This document shows positions 52,492 through 63,799 of a DNA stretch of 64,000 nucleotides, one piece after another. Position 1 is the stretch's first letter. Every line of letters starts with the position of its first letter. The notes beneath the pieces are model-generated. The model did no database searches. It saw only the letters and a program-made list of their open reading frames with translations, and had not been told where the DNA came from. This DNA comes from Aporophyla lueneburgensis (lineage: Eukaryota > Arthropoda > Insecta > Lepidoptera > Noctuidae): positions 13,403,017 through 13,467,016 of the forward strand of contig OW028761.1 of NCBI GenBank assembly GCA_932294355.1, written 5' to 3'. The position numbers were made by a program, and so were the translations under genes.

Positions 52492-52826
52492 ATGGGTCCA
52501 GGGGCGACGGATCTGGGGACATCCGTCGCCCCCTATTCCTTAGGACCCGAGATGGTGGCGCGTAGTGTTCCACGCGCGCCTCTCTGTGATGTATGGGGGG
52601 GGTTTAACACCTCACTCCCCCCCAACGTGAGGAGGCCCGCAATGGCAGGCCGGCACCAGTCGGGGATCGCGGAAGACATATTGGTTCCCGTGGTCCCCGA
52701 CGTAGGTGTGGGACGGAACACCGGGGTGGTTTTAGTCAGTAAGAGTCTGACAGACCCCTCTGCCCACCCCAGGGCAGAGGACATCCATGAGGATTTCCAC
52801 CTCGAGATCAAAAAAAAAAAAAAAAA
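51835..52826 (+). mobile_element. 5'-truncated R1-clade LINE with A-tail and 13-base target duplication
   Basis: Flanked by aagcttgccgcgg at 51822-51834 and 52827-52839. It ends in an A-run of ~18. The 3' UTR keeps 'gttttagtcagtaagagtct' in common with 57740-57900. GC-rich, unlike the host DNA. Confidence 0.85.
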
Positions 52827-53130
52827 AAGCTTGCCGCGGCTAGACCTTGCATGAGTGACCATCTATACATACCAAAACCCTTCCGTGGCTCGGAAAGCAC
52901 GTTAAGCCGTTGATCCCGGCTGTCTTTCGCAAGTCTTAGACAGTCGTTACAGGTTGTCAGAAGCCCGAAAGTGTGACAACCAGTCTTACCAAGGGGTATC
53001 GTAATACCCAGTAACTGGGTTGTGAGGGTCAGATAGGAAGTCGCTCCATGTAAAATACTGGTACTCAGTTGCATCCGGTTAGACTGGAAGCCGACCCCAA
53101 CATAGTTGGGAAAAAACTAGGCAAATGATG

Positions 53131-55047
53131 ATGCTTTTTGATAAGGACAACTTTGATGTGGGTTTTGAACTTTTCACCACTATGTTATAATAGATTCACA
53201 AAGACTAGTTTAAAATAACGCACGGATTGCCCTCTTTTGTAAAAATGAATATTGAATCTACGTCAGCTGCCGATTCCCACAGCAGAATGCCATAAGACAT
53301 TCAACTGTCGAAATAGGGGACACTAAGGGAGAACACTAAGGGGGGACAGTACGCCTATCTGTTGTTATAATACCCTATGCTCCATTGGCGGGTGGTACGT
53401 CCCTCATAGAGATAAGGTCTGTGACTGCGGTGTCACAGCAATGGGAACATTAACTGATTATGCATTGGAGTGTTAGGGTTGTTCTCTTAGAATTATTAAA
53501 ATTGAAAAGTGTTTTATTGGAGCGAAGTTATTTAATGCGGCTTCGGATAGGAGTAGATTGGTAAAAATAGTCAGGCGAAAAAAGGTTCATACATGTGATG
53601 CCCTCTCCAAGCGATCTCTTTCTTTGGTTAAAATGTAAAGATGGTAGTTACGAAAAGTTTGTTTTGTTTTAAATGATACGTGGGAAGAAACTTTCCAACA
53701 AAAGATCCACAAACAAATGATAGCCAGAACCAACGGGTTAACGTGCTTTCCAATGCACGGCGAGTTCTTGAAATCTTAAAAATGTAGAAAAGATAGAAGT
53801 AAATAAATAAACGATATAAAACAAAGTTCAATCATCTGATCATTACAACCGGATTCTACAATATTCATTATAGGTACATATATGAGAGCATTCTTATTTA
53901 ATAAGAAATAAGGCCAGGGTATTTTTGAAATGATCGTGGGTGGTGCATGGTGAAGAATAAACATAAAGCACCCACTATTGCTTTAGCCTAGACGACTGAA
54001 AGCACCGCGACTATTGCTTTAGGGGTCTCGTATTTGCGCGCGTATGTGTGATTGTGCCGTTATGAAAGTTTGTTCGTAGTTTCTGAACTGTCCATATTTA
54101 TACAGTGCTTGCGGAGCTGAATTTGACATTTATCATAAAAGTCAGCGACCTCTCAAAACATATCAGTGTCATATTTTGTGTCAAACGAACTTGAAGTGTT
54201 TTAAATATCAGATTTTGGACATTGTTTAAATTAATTTGTTGAAATGTGATCATCAAAGATAAAAATTATAAAGACGAGTCATAGAAAGATAAAAGTTATG
54301 TATTTAATTATTTACACTAATTCCTACAGAAACCGAAAAATAAAAGAGTAAGTCGTCTGCGTTTACGTCTTGATAGACAAAATTTCGCGAAATTGTCTCA
54401 GGAAACTTTCATGTATAAAAAAGTAAGTTTAATGTTGTACTTTGGAACTAATTATCGCATTTCAACAATAATAAATAATTGTTTAATGCGATAAGTGACA
54501 TTTGCTTTTACATTGATAGCCTTGGACTTATTACTGTCTGCATTAAGAGAAATAAATTGTTCGGATACTTTATTAATTGCTTAAATTGCTCAAAAATTAT
54601 TAGGTATATATTAATTAATTGACACAAAATGGGTTTTTCTCATTACCAATGCATTTTAAATGTATTTTGTTTCTAATTTTTATTTTTCCTATTAAGTTAA
54701 CATAATGTTCTTTGGTTATTAATATTTAAATTTGAATTAGTATGAATGATTAATTAATCATTTGTTATACGTTTTTATTTTTCTTATAATCTAAGTTAGT
54801 CACTATAATGTTCTGGGGAGTTTGTTGCGCTACTTCTTATTTATTTATATATGCTTTATTGTACACCAGAAAATACATTTCAACAAAAAACATTTAACAA
54901 TAAAAACATACCAGCTAAAGCACTAGGAAGAGGTGAAGGGACTGCTTTTTGGGGGACTGTCTTATGTAATTTTGATGTTCAAAAAGTGCTGTATAGTTAG
55001 AAAAAAAAATTTTGTTTTTGCGTTATGGGCCCCTCCATGGGTGAATA
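53131..55047. other. Intergenic AT-rich stretch
   Basis: No gene recognised. 53330-53460 has a decayed 'cccactgctggga' SINE-like piece; 54818-54980 repeats 35212-35310. Confidence 0.45.
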
Positions 55048-55573
55048 CTAGAGATGAAACGGATAGCAGTTTGGGCGGATACCGGATAATGGATATTCGG
55101 CCAACCATGTGGCCGAATAGCGGAATATCCGGCCGCCGGATTTCCGGCGGAACTTAGCCGTTTGGTGAATCGTACACACACACACTTGCGTAGGCGGCGC
55201 GCCTTACGAAGAGAAGCGAAACCGCTTGCTACCTCTCAATGCAGAGAAATTAGTATTTATTCACCATAATTTGCCTTTAGTGCAGTATGAGTACTAATTA
55301 ATTCATTCATTTTCTTTCTATTACATTCATTCACTATTGTGTGATTAAAAATTTACAACTAAAACTAATTATATTTCTTAAGTGATACTAAGACTAACTA
55401 AATAAAGCAAATAATTACTTAAAAATATATTTTTTTATCCAGATTTTTATTAATTCGGCGGGATGCCTATCCGGCCGAATAGTAGTTAGTTATCCGGTAT
55501 TCGGCCGGATAGTATTAAGGCCGCCGGATAGGCCGGATACCGGATAGTTACTGGATATCCATTTCATCTCTAG
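55048..55573. mobile_element. Inverted-repeat element with CCGGATA-rich arms
   Basis: Ends CTAGAGATGAAACGGATA and its near complement TATCCATTTCATCTCTAG, with subterminal 'ggccggatac'-type words at both sides. Flanks share 'tacta', but overlap with the ends leaves the target duplication unclear. The GGATA wording recalls the minisatellite element at 516-1118. Confidence 0.65.
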
Positions 55574-55599
55574 TACTACCATTTATAGTAATACATCCT

Positions 55600-55800
55600 C
55601 CAGTTTCTTCAATTTTCCCTGTGTCTTACAATATGCTGCCAATGGTTTCCTGCAGTATATGTTAAGTCAGCCCACCTCTTCGGTCTGCCTACTATTCTTT
55701 TTCCTTCTAGCTCTTTCCACTCTGTAGTTTTCAGCTTTCCATCTACTTTCGTGGTATCATGATACATGGCCAGCCCATTGCCATTTCAGTTTTAGAGCAG
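55600..55800 (-). pseudogene. RTE-like LINE C-terminal fragment
   Basis: The minus strand encodes LKWQWAGHVS and then, in a shifted frame, the LEG/ER-K-x-VGRPKRWAD-like stretch typical of LINE C-termini. Heavily decayed. Confidence 0.55.
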
Positions 55801-55884
55801 TTAATATTTTAAGAAACCTATTTAATTTAAAATTGTGATCATCTATTTACCACTGATCCATTGTTTACCATATGACCCTAAATA

Positions 55885-56040
55885 ATCCTACTAATATTAT
55901 AAATGCGAAAGTTTGTGAGGATGGATGTATGTGTATGTTTGTTACTCTTTCACGCAAAAACTACCGAACGGATTTGGATGAAATTTGGAACACAGTTAGT
56001 TTATAACCTGGATTAACACATAGGCTACTTTTTATCCGGA
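55885..56040 (+). mobile_element. TE end truncated by the R1-clade LINE
   Basis: 'ctactaatattataaatgcg' ... 'ctactttttatccgga' is the start of a Helitron-like repeat. It stops at 56040, where the LINE begins; the sequence after the LINE's A-tail belongs to a differently oriented repeat, so no simple target duplication exists. Confidence 0.55.
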
Positions 56041-56041
56041 C

Positions 56042-57610
56042 TTGTCGGACGGCCAGTACGGCTTCCGCAAGGGGCGCTCAACGGTGGACGCCATCATGCG
56101 CGTGCGAGCCCTCACGACGGGGGATGCAGTGGCCCGGGGTGGGGTCGTCTTGGCGGTGTCTCTAGACATCGCCAATGCCTTCAACACCCTGCCCTGGAGT
56201 TGCATTAGGGAGGCACTCCGGTATCACCGGATGCCGACCTACCTCTGTCGCGTGGTCGAGGCCTATCTGACGGATAGGGCCGTCATCTACCCCGGTCACG
56301 AGGGGGAGTGGAACCGGCGAGAGATGTCGTGCGGTGTCCCACAGGGATCGGTCCTGGGGCCGCATCTGTGGGACATCGGTTACGACTGGGTGCTGCGCGC
56401 CGACCTCCCTAGCGGCGTCAACGTAGTTTGCTACGCTGACGACACGCTGGTCCTTGCGCAGGGGAGGTCGTACGAGGCGGCGGCCGAACTGATGACACGC
56501 GGGGTTGCGACAATCGTCGATAGGATCCGGCAATTGGGCCTCGAGGTGGCATTGCACAAGTCCGAGGCCATGGGTTTTCATGGTCCTCGGAACGCGCCAC
56601 CTGCGGGTTCCCAACTTACGGTAGGAGGGGTTCACATCGGCGTCGAGTCGACAATGAAGTACTTGGGACTTGTCCTCGACAGCCGGTGGAACTTCGTTGA
56701 GCATTTCCGACGTTTGGCTCCCAGACTGGAGCGGGCTGGGGCTGCATTAAAGCGGCTCCTGCCCAATCTGGGGGGTCCAAACGCCTCCTGCCGGAGGCTC
56801 TACACGGGGATCGTGCGGTCCATGGCCCTCTACGGGGCACCGGTGTGGGCGCCCTCACTGAGGCTGCGCCCAGCGCGCCGGTTGTTTGCGGCCCAGAGGG
56901 TCATGGCCATCCGGTTAATCCGGGGATACCGCACGGTCTCGTGCGAGGCGGCGAGCCTCCTTGCCGGAGTGCCGCCATGGGATCTGGAGGCAAAGGTCCT
57001 CGCGCACATGTGGGAGTGGCGCGAGGAGGCGAAACGCCGGGGCGAAACTCCGCTGCCGCGACAAATCGCGGCACGGCGGACAGAGCTCCGGTGTGATCTC
57101 ATGGCGACATGGCGGGTACGATTGTCGCAACCCAGTGCTGGGCACGCCACAATTGCGGCGGTAAGTCCCCTCTTTGAGGAGTGGATAGAGAGGCGTCACG
57201 GCGTCCTCACCTTCCGCCTGACGCAGGTTCTCACCGGGCATGGGTGCTTCGGTGGGTTCCTGTTCAGGATAAAGCGGGAGGATACGTCCGGGTGTTTCCA
57301 TTGTGAGGATCGTCTGGAGGACACGGTGGAGCATACGGTGGAGGTGTGCCCTGCCTGGGCGGGGCACGGCCGTGTCCTCGTGGAGTCGATCGGCGGCGGC
57401 GACCTCTCGCGTCCGGCCCTGGTGCGAGCCATGGTACGGAGCGAGAGGGAATGGGAAGCCGTCACCTCCTTCTGCGAAGCAGTAATGCTCGCGAAGGAGG
57501 AGGCAGGACGCGTGAGGGAGTGGCAGTCTCTGCGCCCTCACGTCCCTAGCCGCCGCAGGAGGAGACGCCCCGGGCGTCGGGAGTCAATAGCGGACTCCCG
57601 GCCACCGTAG
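56042..57610 (+). CDS. R1-clade reverse transcriptase, C-terminal 522 codons
   Basis: Uninterrupted frame from fingers to C-terminus: GQYGFRKGRSTVDAI at the start, SLDIANAFNTLPW (first catalytic Asp), GVPQGSVLGP (~residue 98), catalytic YADD at residue 131-134, a thumb region, then the C-x2-C-x9-H-x4-C knuckle (CFHCEDRLEDTVEHTVEVC) near residue 424 and a basic RRRRRRPGRR tail. The endonuclease and gag-like ORF1 are missing, so it is not autonomous. The listed start is a TTG from the open-frame definition; no true initiator. Confidence 0.88.
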   Translation: MSDGQYGFRKGRSTVDAIMRVRALTTGDAVARGGVVLAVSLDIANAFNTLPWSCIREALRYHRMPTYLCRVVEAYLTDRAVIYPGHEGEWNRREMSCGVPQGSVLGPHLWDIGYDWVLRADLPSGVNVVCYADDTLVLAQGRSYEAAAELMTRGVATIVDRIRQLGLEVALHKSEAMGFHGPRNAPPAGSQLTVGGVHIGVESTMKYLGLVLDSRWNFVEHFRRLAPRLERAGAALKRLLPNLGGPNASCRRLYTGIVRSMALYGAPVWAPSLRLRPARRLFAAQRVMAIRLIRGYRTVSCEAASLLAGVPPWDLEAKVLAHMWEWREEAKRRGETPLPRQIAARRTELRCDLMATWRVRLSQPSAGHATIAAVSPLFEEWIERRHGVLTFRLTQVLTGHGCFGGFLFRIKREDTSGCFHCEDRLEDTVEHTVEVCPAWAGHGRVLVESIGGGDLSRPALVRAMVRSEREWEAVTSFCEAVMLAKEEAGRVREWQSLRPHVPSRRRRRRPGRRESIADSRPP

Positions 57611-57729
57611 GCGCGAGCTTGCGGGTGGCGAGCAATGGGTAGCTCGCCGCCCGGTAAGGACTAGGCTCGGGTAGACGGCGCGCAGTGTTCCACGCGCGCC
57701 TCAAAGAGATGTCAGCAGCAGTGTTGGGG

Positions 57730-57915
57730 TCTACTAGGACCGATGCCTGCCGGGGTCGCGTGATTGTTCGAAAGAGATACCGTGACCCTGGCACATGGGC
57801 AACTGATGGAACACGGGTGGGTTTTAGTCAGTAAAAGTCTGACACGCCCTCCCGCTCCGCCCAGAGCGGGAGAAGTCCTTTGATGATTTCCCATCCTGAA
57901 AAAAAAAAAAAAAAA
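57730..57915 (+). repeat. R1-clade LINE 3' tail, source copy
   Basis: Carries 'cgatgcctgccggggtcgcg', 'tttagtcagtaaaagtctga', a perfect stem cccgctc/gagcggg and 'tttgatgatttcccatcc' before the A-tail. The reference for the dispersed copies. Confidence 0.8.
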
Positions 57916-57995
57916 CCCCTCGCATTGAATTGCCAGCCAGTTTTCGTCCATTTTTGTTGCTGCTCCGCTCCTTTTGATCGTAGCGTGATTTTATA

Positions 57996-60729
57996 CAGGG
58001 TGTCCGGTAATTAATGGATAACCTTAAAATGGGTAATGGTAAAACTAATGACCATTCAGAAAAAAAATACAAATAAAAAAAAATACAGTTGGTACCAAAG
58101 ATATGATTTTTTTAATAATAATCGGTGTTTTTTGTTACCTTATTTCACATTTTTATACACCACGGCCACAAATTAAGGAATTCTATCGGTTTTTTTTTGT
58201 TATAGTAATTTACGTTAACTGATCTGATAGATAGGTAATAAATAGTATGACTACTATTACACGGTTTTTTTTTAAACAACTTGAATGTTTGTTCTGGGGA
58301 AAATTTGTGAAAAATATTCAATTTGACAAAGTTTGAGCAACCGTAACTTAAAAAAAAAGTATCCAGACACAAGTGACCAATTATTTTAAAATATTATGTG
58401 CTTCAAGCCAATTTCAAAATGGTATCATTCATTATTGTATCTAATGTAAATTCTGAATTATGGCTATTTGTGTAGAAAAGGTGTGAATTTTGGATAAACA
58501 TCAAAATTTGCAATATTGGAATATTTATTTACATTGAATGTACCTGACCATTGGAGTTTAATAAAAAACAACATTTGACATTAGTAAAACTGTATTCGTT
58601 ATTAATTACAATAAATGTTCAAATTGTCTGCCACCCACTCTGATACAGGCTCTACATCTACGAATGAATGCTCTCCTGAGCAGTCGCGTATAGCGTCGAT
58701 CGCTTATTTTCGATGCGGCTGCCCGGACACGGCTACGTAAATCTTCCAAGGAACGGATCGGCTTTGCGTAAACTTCTTCCTTAAGACAGCCCCAGTAAAA
58801 AAAATCAAGTGGATTTAGATCTGGTGAACGTGGGGGCCACAAAATTGGCCCCAGGCGGCCAATCCATCTGTTTGGGTATGTTCTATTTAAGTATGCACGA
58901 ACAGATACAGCATAATGCGCAGGACAGCCGTCATTTTGCAACCAATATGATTCTCTCTCCACCTCGGGCACCTCTTGCAATAAGTTTGGAAGATCATTTT
59001 CAAGGAATTCTAAATAACTTTGGCCAGTTAGGTTCCCCGGTAATTCAAATGGGCCTATTATTTTTCCGTTTAATATTCCAGTCCAATAATTTATTTTAAA
59101 TTGGTACTGTGACCTGTCTTCACGCATAGCACGAGGGTTCGTTAGTTGCCAGCTATGGAGATTGTGTAAATTCATGTAGCCATCTCTTTTCAATGTTGAT
59201 TCATCACTCCATAGAATTTTATTAAAAAACTGCGGGTCTGCTTCCATCTTCCCCAGCATTTTTCGGCAGAAACGCAATCTTGCATTATAATCTCTTGGTT
59301 GAAGGGTCTGCACGCGCGTAACGTGGAACGGGTGAAATTTGTTCTTTTTTAAGATATCATGCACAGTCGATTTCCCTATACCCGTGCGTTGAGCTATTGA
59401 TCGCGTAGAAATTGAAGGATCTTGCGCAATTTCCTCAAGTACCACGTCTTCTACATCAGCACGAGCGCTTCTTCCACCACTAGTACCACCAACACCAGTA
59501 CCAGGGATTCTTCCTTCTGAGTAACAACCGTGGACTCTTATAAATACGCGGTAATCTGGATGACGCGCATTAGGGTATCTTTCCCTATAAAGAGCTGCGG
59601 CTGCGTTTCCATTGCCTCTGCATTCCCCATAAATAAAATGCATGTTTGCATATTCTTGTGGCGTATACTCAACACGTGGCATGTTGATTCACAAAATAAA
59701 CAATCCAGTTACAAGCCAAGTCGTCGCAAATATCACCACACAAAACAAGTCCAAATCGGTAAACACAACGAATAGTCCAGTAAAATAGCCAGGTCGTCGT
59801 TTTAACACTGATTCACAGTAACTAGCAACAATTGCAACCGGAAACGAAATAAACACATGCTAAGTCGAGCAAGTCGAGTGACGCACTAAGTCTAAGTCCC
59901 TGTTCCTGTAAGTTCTGTTAGTCCCCTACCGGTTTTTTTACATTTACTATCTCGCTCGCACTCATCCAACTCATATCCTCTTTGTCTAACATGAACAAAA
60001 GACGGGTGGTGCAGGGTGCGCGCCGGTAGCTAGTATGGCGGTCACACGACTTACACACACGACATTTATTGCAAAGCCAATTTGTATTTGTTAAAATATT
60101 TCTGGTTTTAAAGAGACTTTATTTAATTATTACTATTCATTACTTACGTCTATTAATGTTTTTATTAACCCCGAATGGTCAGGTACATTCAATGTAAATA
60201 AATATTCCAATATTGCAAATTTTGTTGTTTATCCAAAATTCACACATTTTCTACACTAATAGCAATAATTCAGAATTTACATTAGATACAATAATGAATG
60301 ATACCATTTTGAAATTGGCTTGAAGCACATAATATTTTAAAATAATTGGTCACTTGTGTCTGGATACTTTTTTTTAAAGTTCGGTTGCTCAAACTTTGTC
60401 AAATTGAATATTTTTCACAAATTTTCCCCAGAACAAACATTCAAATTGTTTAAAAAAAACCGTGTAATAATAGTCATACTATTTATTGCCTATCTATCAG
60501 CTTAGTTAACGTAAATTACTATAACAAAAAAAAACCGATAGAATTCCTTAATTTGTGGCCGTGGTGTATAAAAATGTGAAATATGGTAACAAAAAACACC
60601 GATTATTATTAAAAAAATAATATCTTTGGTACCAACTGTATTTTTTTTTTATTTGTATTTTTTTTCTGAATGGCCATTAGTTTTACCATGACCCATTTTA
60701 AGGTTATCCATTAATTACCGGACACCCTG
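57996..60729 (-). mobile_element. Complete Tc1/mariner-type transposon, long inverted repeats, TA duplication
   Basis: 2734 bases. Ends CAGGGTGTCCGGTAATTAAT and its complement; the left inverted repeat runs 57996-~58568 and the right ~60156-60729 (about 574 bases), with few mismatches. TA flanks at 57994-57995 and 60730-60731. It encodes one transposase (58606-59682). It looks recently active. Confidence 0.9.
58606..59682 (-). CDS. Tc1/mariner-superfamily transposase, DD36D
   Basis: 358 codons, no stops. Residues 1-60 form a short DNA-binding domain (EYANMHFIYGECRGNGNAAA, YRERYPNARHPD) typical of an insect transposase family with an N-terminal helix-turn-helix; 85-115 form a second one (SISTRSIAQRTGIGKSTVHD). 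Catalytic residues read directly: D160 in ILWSDES, D251 in WLQNDGCPAHY and D288 in RSPDLNPLDF, with 36 residues between the last two. The start ATG lies ~470 bases inside the right inverted repeat. It would cut and paste the 2.7-kb element. A plus-strand ORF over part of it is a shadow. Confidence 0.9.
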   Translation of the reverse strand: MPRVEYTPQEYANMHFIYGECRGNGNAAAALYRERYPNARHPDYRVFIRVHGCYSEGRIPGTGVGGTSGGRSARADVEDVVLEEIAQDPSISTRSIAQRTGIGKSTVHDILKKNKFHPFHVTRVQTLQPRDYNARLRFCRKMLGKMEADPQFFNKILWSDESTLKRDGYMNLHNLHSWQLTNPRAMREDRSQYQFKINYWTGILNGKIIGPFELPGNLTGQSYLEFLENDLPNLLQEVPEVERESYWLQNDGCPAHYAVSVRAYLNRTYPNRWIGRLGPILWPPRSPDLNPLDFFYWGCLKEEVYAKPIRSLEDLRSRVRAAASKISDRRYTRLLRRAFIRRCRACIRVGGRQFEHLL

Positions 60730-61362
60730 TATAATCTATAGCCTTCCTCAATAAACAGGCTAAACAACACAAAAAGAATTTTTCAATTTAGACCAGAAGT
60801 TCCTGAGATTACCGTGTTCAAATAAACAAAAAAAAAAAACCTTAGCTTTATAATATTAATATTTATTATTAACTGACTCTTATTGTCATTGTTTACAAAT
60901 ATTCATACCTGGGAGATCTACATTGACTACCAATGTCTAGTCTAGTCTAGAATATTGTTTAACACAATCTGTATTATCAAAACAGATGTTAGAGATAGAC
61001 AAAGGTTTATAGTACAATTAGCTTTCGCCTGTAGCCTCTGGCCTACCTCAGGGTTCGAAGTACCAAATTTCATCAAAATCGGTCTAGCCGATGCCCAAGC
61101 CGCTGAAACAGACAGACAATTTTATAAAATTGTTTTTTTTTTATATTTTAAGTACCATAAATTTTTTCATAGGCATTTAGTTAATGGGCATACCTATTAC
61201 GATTGACTAGAAGGCTGATGGAAAAATTCAATATAAGTATAACACTTTGTTTGATTTGGGTATCAAACCTCAGACCCCATGTACATCAGTCACTCTTACT
61301 ACAACTAAGTAATGGCCCAATGGCTAATATGACTACCAAATAGTTTTTTTTTTTTTTTTGTA

Positions 61363-61440
61363 ATTTACTGGTACCCAGCTGCATCCAGTTAGACTGGAAG
61401 CTGACCCCAACATAGTTGGGAAAAGGCTAGGCAGATGATG
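61363..61440 (+). mobile_element. 5S-SINE 3' tail
   Basis: 'ctggtacccagctgcatcca' through 'ggctaggcagatgatga', after a T-run. Confidence 0.65.
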
Positions 61441-61689
61441 AACCAAATTCAATACAAAATGCGGTGACTATAACAAAGTTTTAACAGTTCAAATTCAAAT
61501 ATTATACAACTGCATTGCATGACTGCATTTTAATAAATACTTAATTATTCTTTATCCGCACAAGGTCTTCACGAATAATTAAAATGTATGTACATAATAA
61601 TTTATAAGTAGTTACTCCATTTGAACTTTTTGTGTTAGGGTCAATTTACACTGATGACGTAAGGCACTTACAATTTTATGTAGCAAATC

Positions 61690-62078
61690 CATACTAATAT
61701 TATAAATGGGAATGTGTATTGTGTCTGTTTGTCCGTCTTTCAGGGCAAAACGGAGCGACGAAGTGACATGATTTTTTAAGTGGAGATAGTTGAAGGAATG
61801 CCAAGTGACATAGGCTACTATTTTTTTGTTTTTTATGTGGCTGGGTGAACTTAGAAAAGCCGTGCTTTTCCCATGGTCAGTTGTATATAGTATGTTCGCG
61901 TGTATCCAATGCCCAGAATCTTTACATTCTATCCCCAAATGGAAAGACATATAATATCGTCTACAGTTGCGTATTAAAATAACATTCTGTACCGAGTTCT
62001 CTTTTGTGTTATAAATCAGGAAAGGGGAACCGTGTTACCCCGAATTTAACGCGAGCGAAGCCACGGGCAAAAGCTAGT
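61690..62078 (+). mobile_element. Helitron-like repeat
   Basis: 'atccatactaatattataaa' to 'gaagccacgggcaaaagctag', with a low-complexity T-run inside. Confidence 0.65.
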
Positions 62079-62518
62079 TGAATATAAATGTAAATGTGTG
62101 TGAATTATGTCCTTCAGGCGTACCCGATGTTCGATCTTAATTGGAACCAGCTTTTGTCCGCGACTCGGTAAATGTCGGTTGTCGCGGACGCAGATGAAGT
62201 TGCGGACTAAAAAGTAGCAAAATTCCTTCAAACTTACCCCGTACCATATTTCATCAAAATCGCTTCAGTGGTTTATTCGTGAAACCGTAAAAGACAGAGT
62301 TACTTGGAGATTTTTTTGGAACTACTTAAATGAAATTACTTTATTCGAACAAATGTTCCTACTTTTTCGTTCCTCTTGACGAGATTTTGACTTTGACTTA
62401 TGGAGTTTTTAAGTTGAATGATTACAAAAAGTCTACTTTTTCTGGATCGAGTTTGTTATTGTGACTGATTTGTAAAGTTTGTCTTATAAATGTGTGAAAA
62501 AGGCGTGAGTTTCTGTAT

Positions 62519-62628
62519 CATCATCATCATTTCAGCCGAAATACGTCCACTGCTGGACCCTTTGGCTGGACATAGGCCTCCCCCAAGCTCCGCCACTTAG
62601 ACTGGTTTTGTGCTTCCCGCATCCAGCG
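62519..62628 (-). mobile_element. SINE fragment with perfect 12-base target duplication
   Basis: Starts (CAT)n then 'tttcagccgaaatacgtcca', ending 'cttcccgcatccagcg'. gagtttctgtat flanks it at 62507-62518 and 62629-62640. Confidence 0.8.
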
Positions 62629-63554
62629 GAGTTTCTGTATAGATGTACAGAATTTTTACCTCTATAATATAATTTAATAGTAAATTGTTTAGGTAGTAGA
62701 CAGAAAAAAATAACACAAAAACAACTATTGTAAAAGATTCTCAAATAATTTGCTGGGAAAATGAATAACAATGCAATCTTGTTTCTAAAAAAGATGATTA
62801 ACTACAAGTAAATAAGTTATAACTTGTTATGTGAATATTATAAGAAATACAATACAATGGACTTTTGTTATCCGATTAGATAAATTAAATTAAAATGAAA
62901 AAATAGCAAAAAGGCTTCTTCAGACTGGCGCGACGCGTTTCTTGTAAATAAAACAATTTCTAAGTTTCTCTAGTTTTTCTAAGTTTACCTAGAAAATTAT
63001 TCTACGAGAGTCGCGTCGCGCCTGTTTGTGGGAGCCTTAAAGCTTTGGCTAAAACGAAGCGAAACACGCAGACGCACATAACTGCGCTCGCGTTCGTCGA
63101 TCGTATAGGCACGGTAATGATATCTATACAGTAGTTTGACTCGGCCCTATCCTTGAAATAACTACCTACAACACGCGCGGTACGTAAACACGCGGTAGAC
63201 GCGGTAGGGCTGCCCGCATAAAGTATTTTAACTTCATCTACCTACTTGAGTTACTTTGATTGTAAATATAAGGCAAAATTAAGGCAGCAAAGTTAGGTTT
63301 GTTTTTTAAATCATTTCGACAGATCAGTTGCAACCATTCAGTGCGTCTGGAAAAAAAGAATTCCTTTTAAAATTGCTGTCGCCGAAGGTTACCGAACTCC
63401 GATCCTTACATACTTCAACACCTAGGTATAATAATACTCTCATAATCATTTCATTATGAGATTTCTTATAATTCAATATTAATATAATCGCATGCCTTAT
63501 CAGATGAAAGAAATCGGAGGATTGTTATTGTTAAGTTCTACTAATACGATATCC

Positions 63555-63799
63555 GTGTACCGTGTGGTGCCGGACGTAAAGAATAACACCACCCCATTTC
63601 ATCCCGTGGGTGTCGTAAAAGGCGACTAAGGGACTTACTAGAGAATGGGCAGCAGCGTTCTCTATGCATTTTACCACCATACTGCGATCGCCAACCCGCC
63701 TGCCAAGCGTGGCGATTATGGCAAAGCCCCCCAAATTAGGGGAGGCCTAAGTCCAGCAGTGGACGTCTTACGGCTGAAATGATGATGATGATGATGATG
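63555..63799 (+). mobile_element. Full-length SINE with (ATG)n tail and 11-base target duplication
   Basis: Bounded by atacgatatcc at 63544-63554 and 63800-63810. Defines the complete ~245-base unit ('gtgtaccgtgtggtgccgga' to (GATGAT)n) of the family seen at 8100, 8829, 13228, 25211, 27466 and 43838. Confidence 0.88.

Larger units (their letters stand above)
51803..53130 (+). mobile_element. 5S-rRNA-derived SINE split by an R1-clade LINE
   Basis: The head 'gttcaggttaagctaagctt' (51808-51834) and the remainder 'tagaccttgcatgagtgacc' to 'ggcaaatgatgatg' (52840-53130) form one SINE when the 992-base LINE and one copy of a 13-base duplication are removed. Confidence 0.85.
56041..57915 (+). mobile_element. 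R1-clade LINE, 5'-truncated, with A-tail
   Basis: GC-rich. It starts inside the polymerase domain and ends in ~17 A at 57899-57915. Its 3' UTR (57611-57898) is the source of the tails at 3061, 20111, 29262, 36235 and 37568. The A-tail and intact frame suggest recent insertion. Confidence 0.88.
57916..60870 (-). mobile_element. Helitron-like repeat interrupted by the Tc1/mariner element
   Basis: 57916-57995 and 60730-60870 join into one copy of the 7809-8074 family in reverse. Removing 57996-60729 and one TA gives a 21-base stretch of the same length as the uninterrupted sequence at ~7930-7950. Confidence 0.8.

Noticed and set aside
52018..52573. Antisense and offset ORFs over the R1 fragment
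   Set aside because: Shadows of the polymerase C-terminus; composition follows high GC only.
56162..57541. Several long antisense ORFs (180, 106 and 208 codons)
   Set aside because: They are frame shadows of the GC-rich R1-clade polymerase and lack any known motif.
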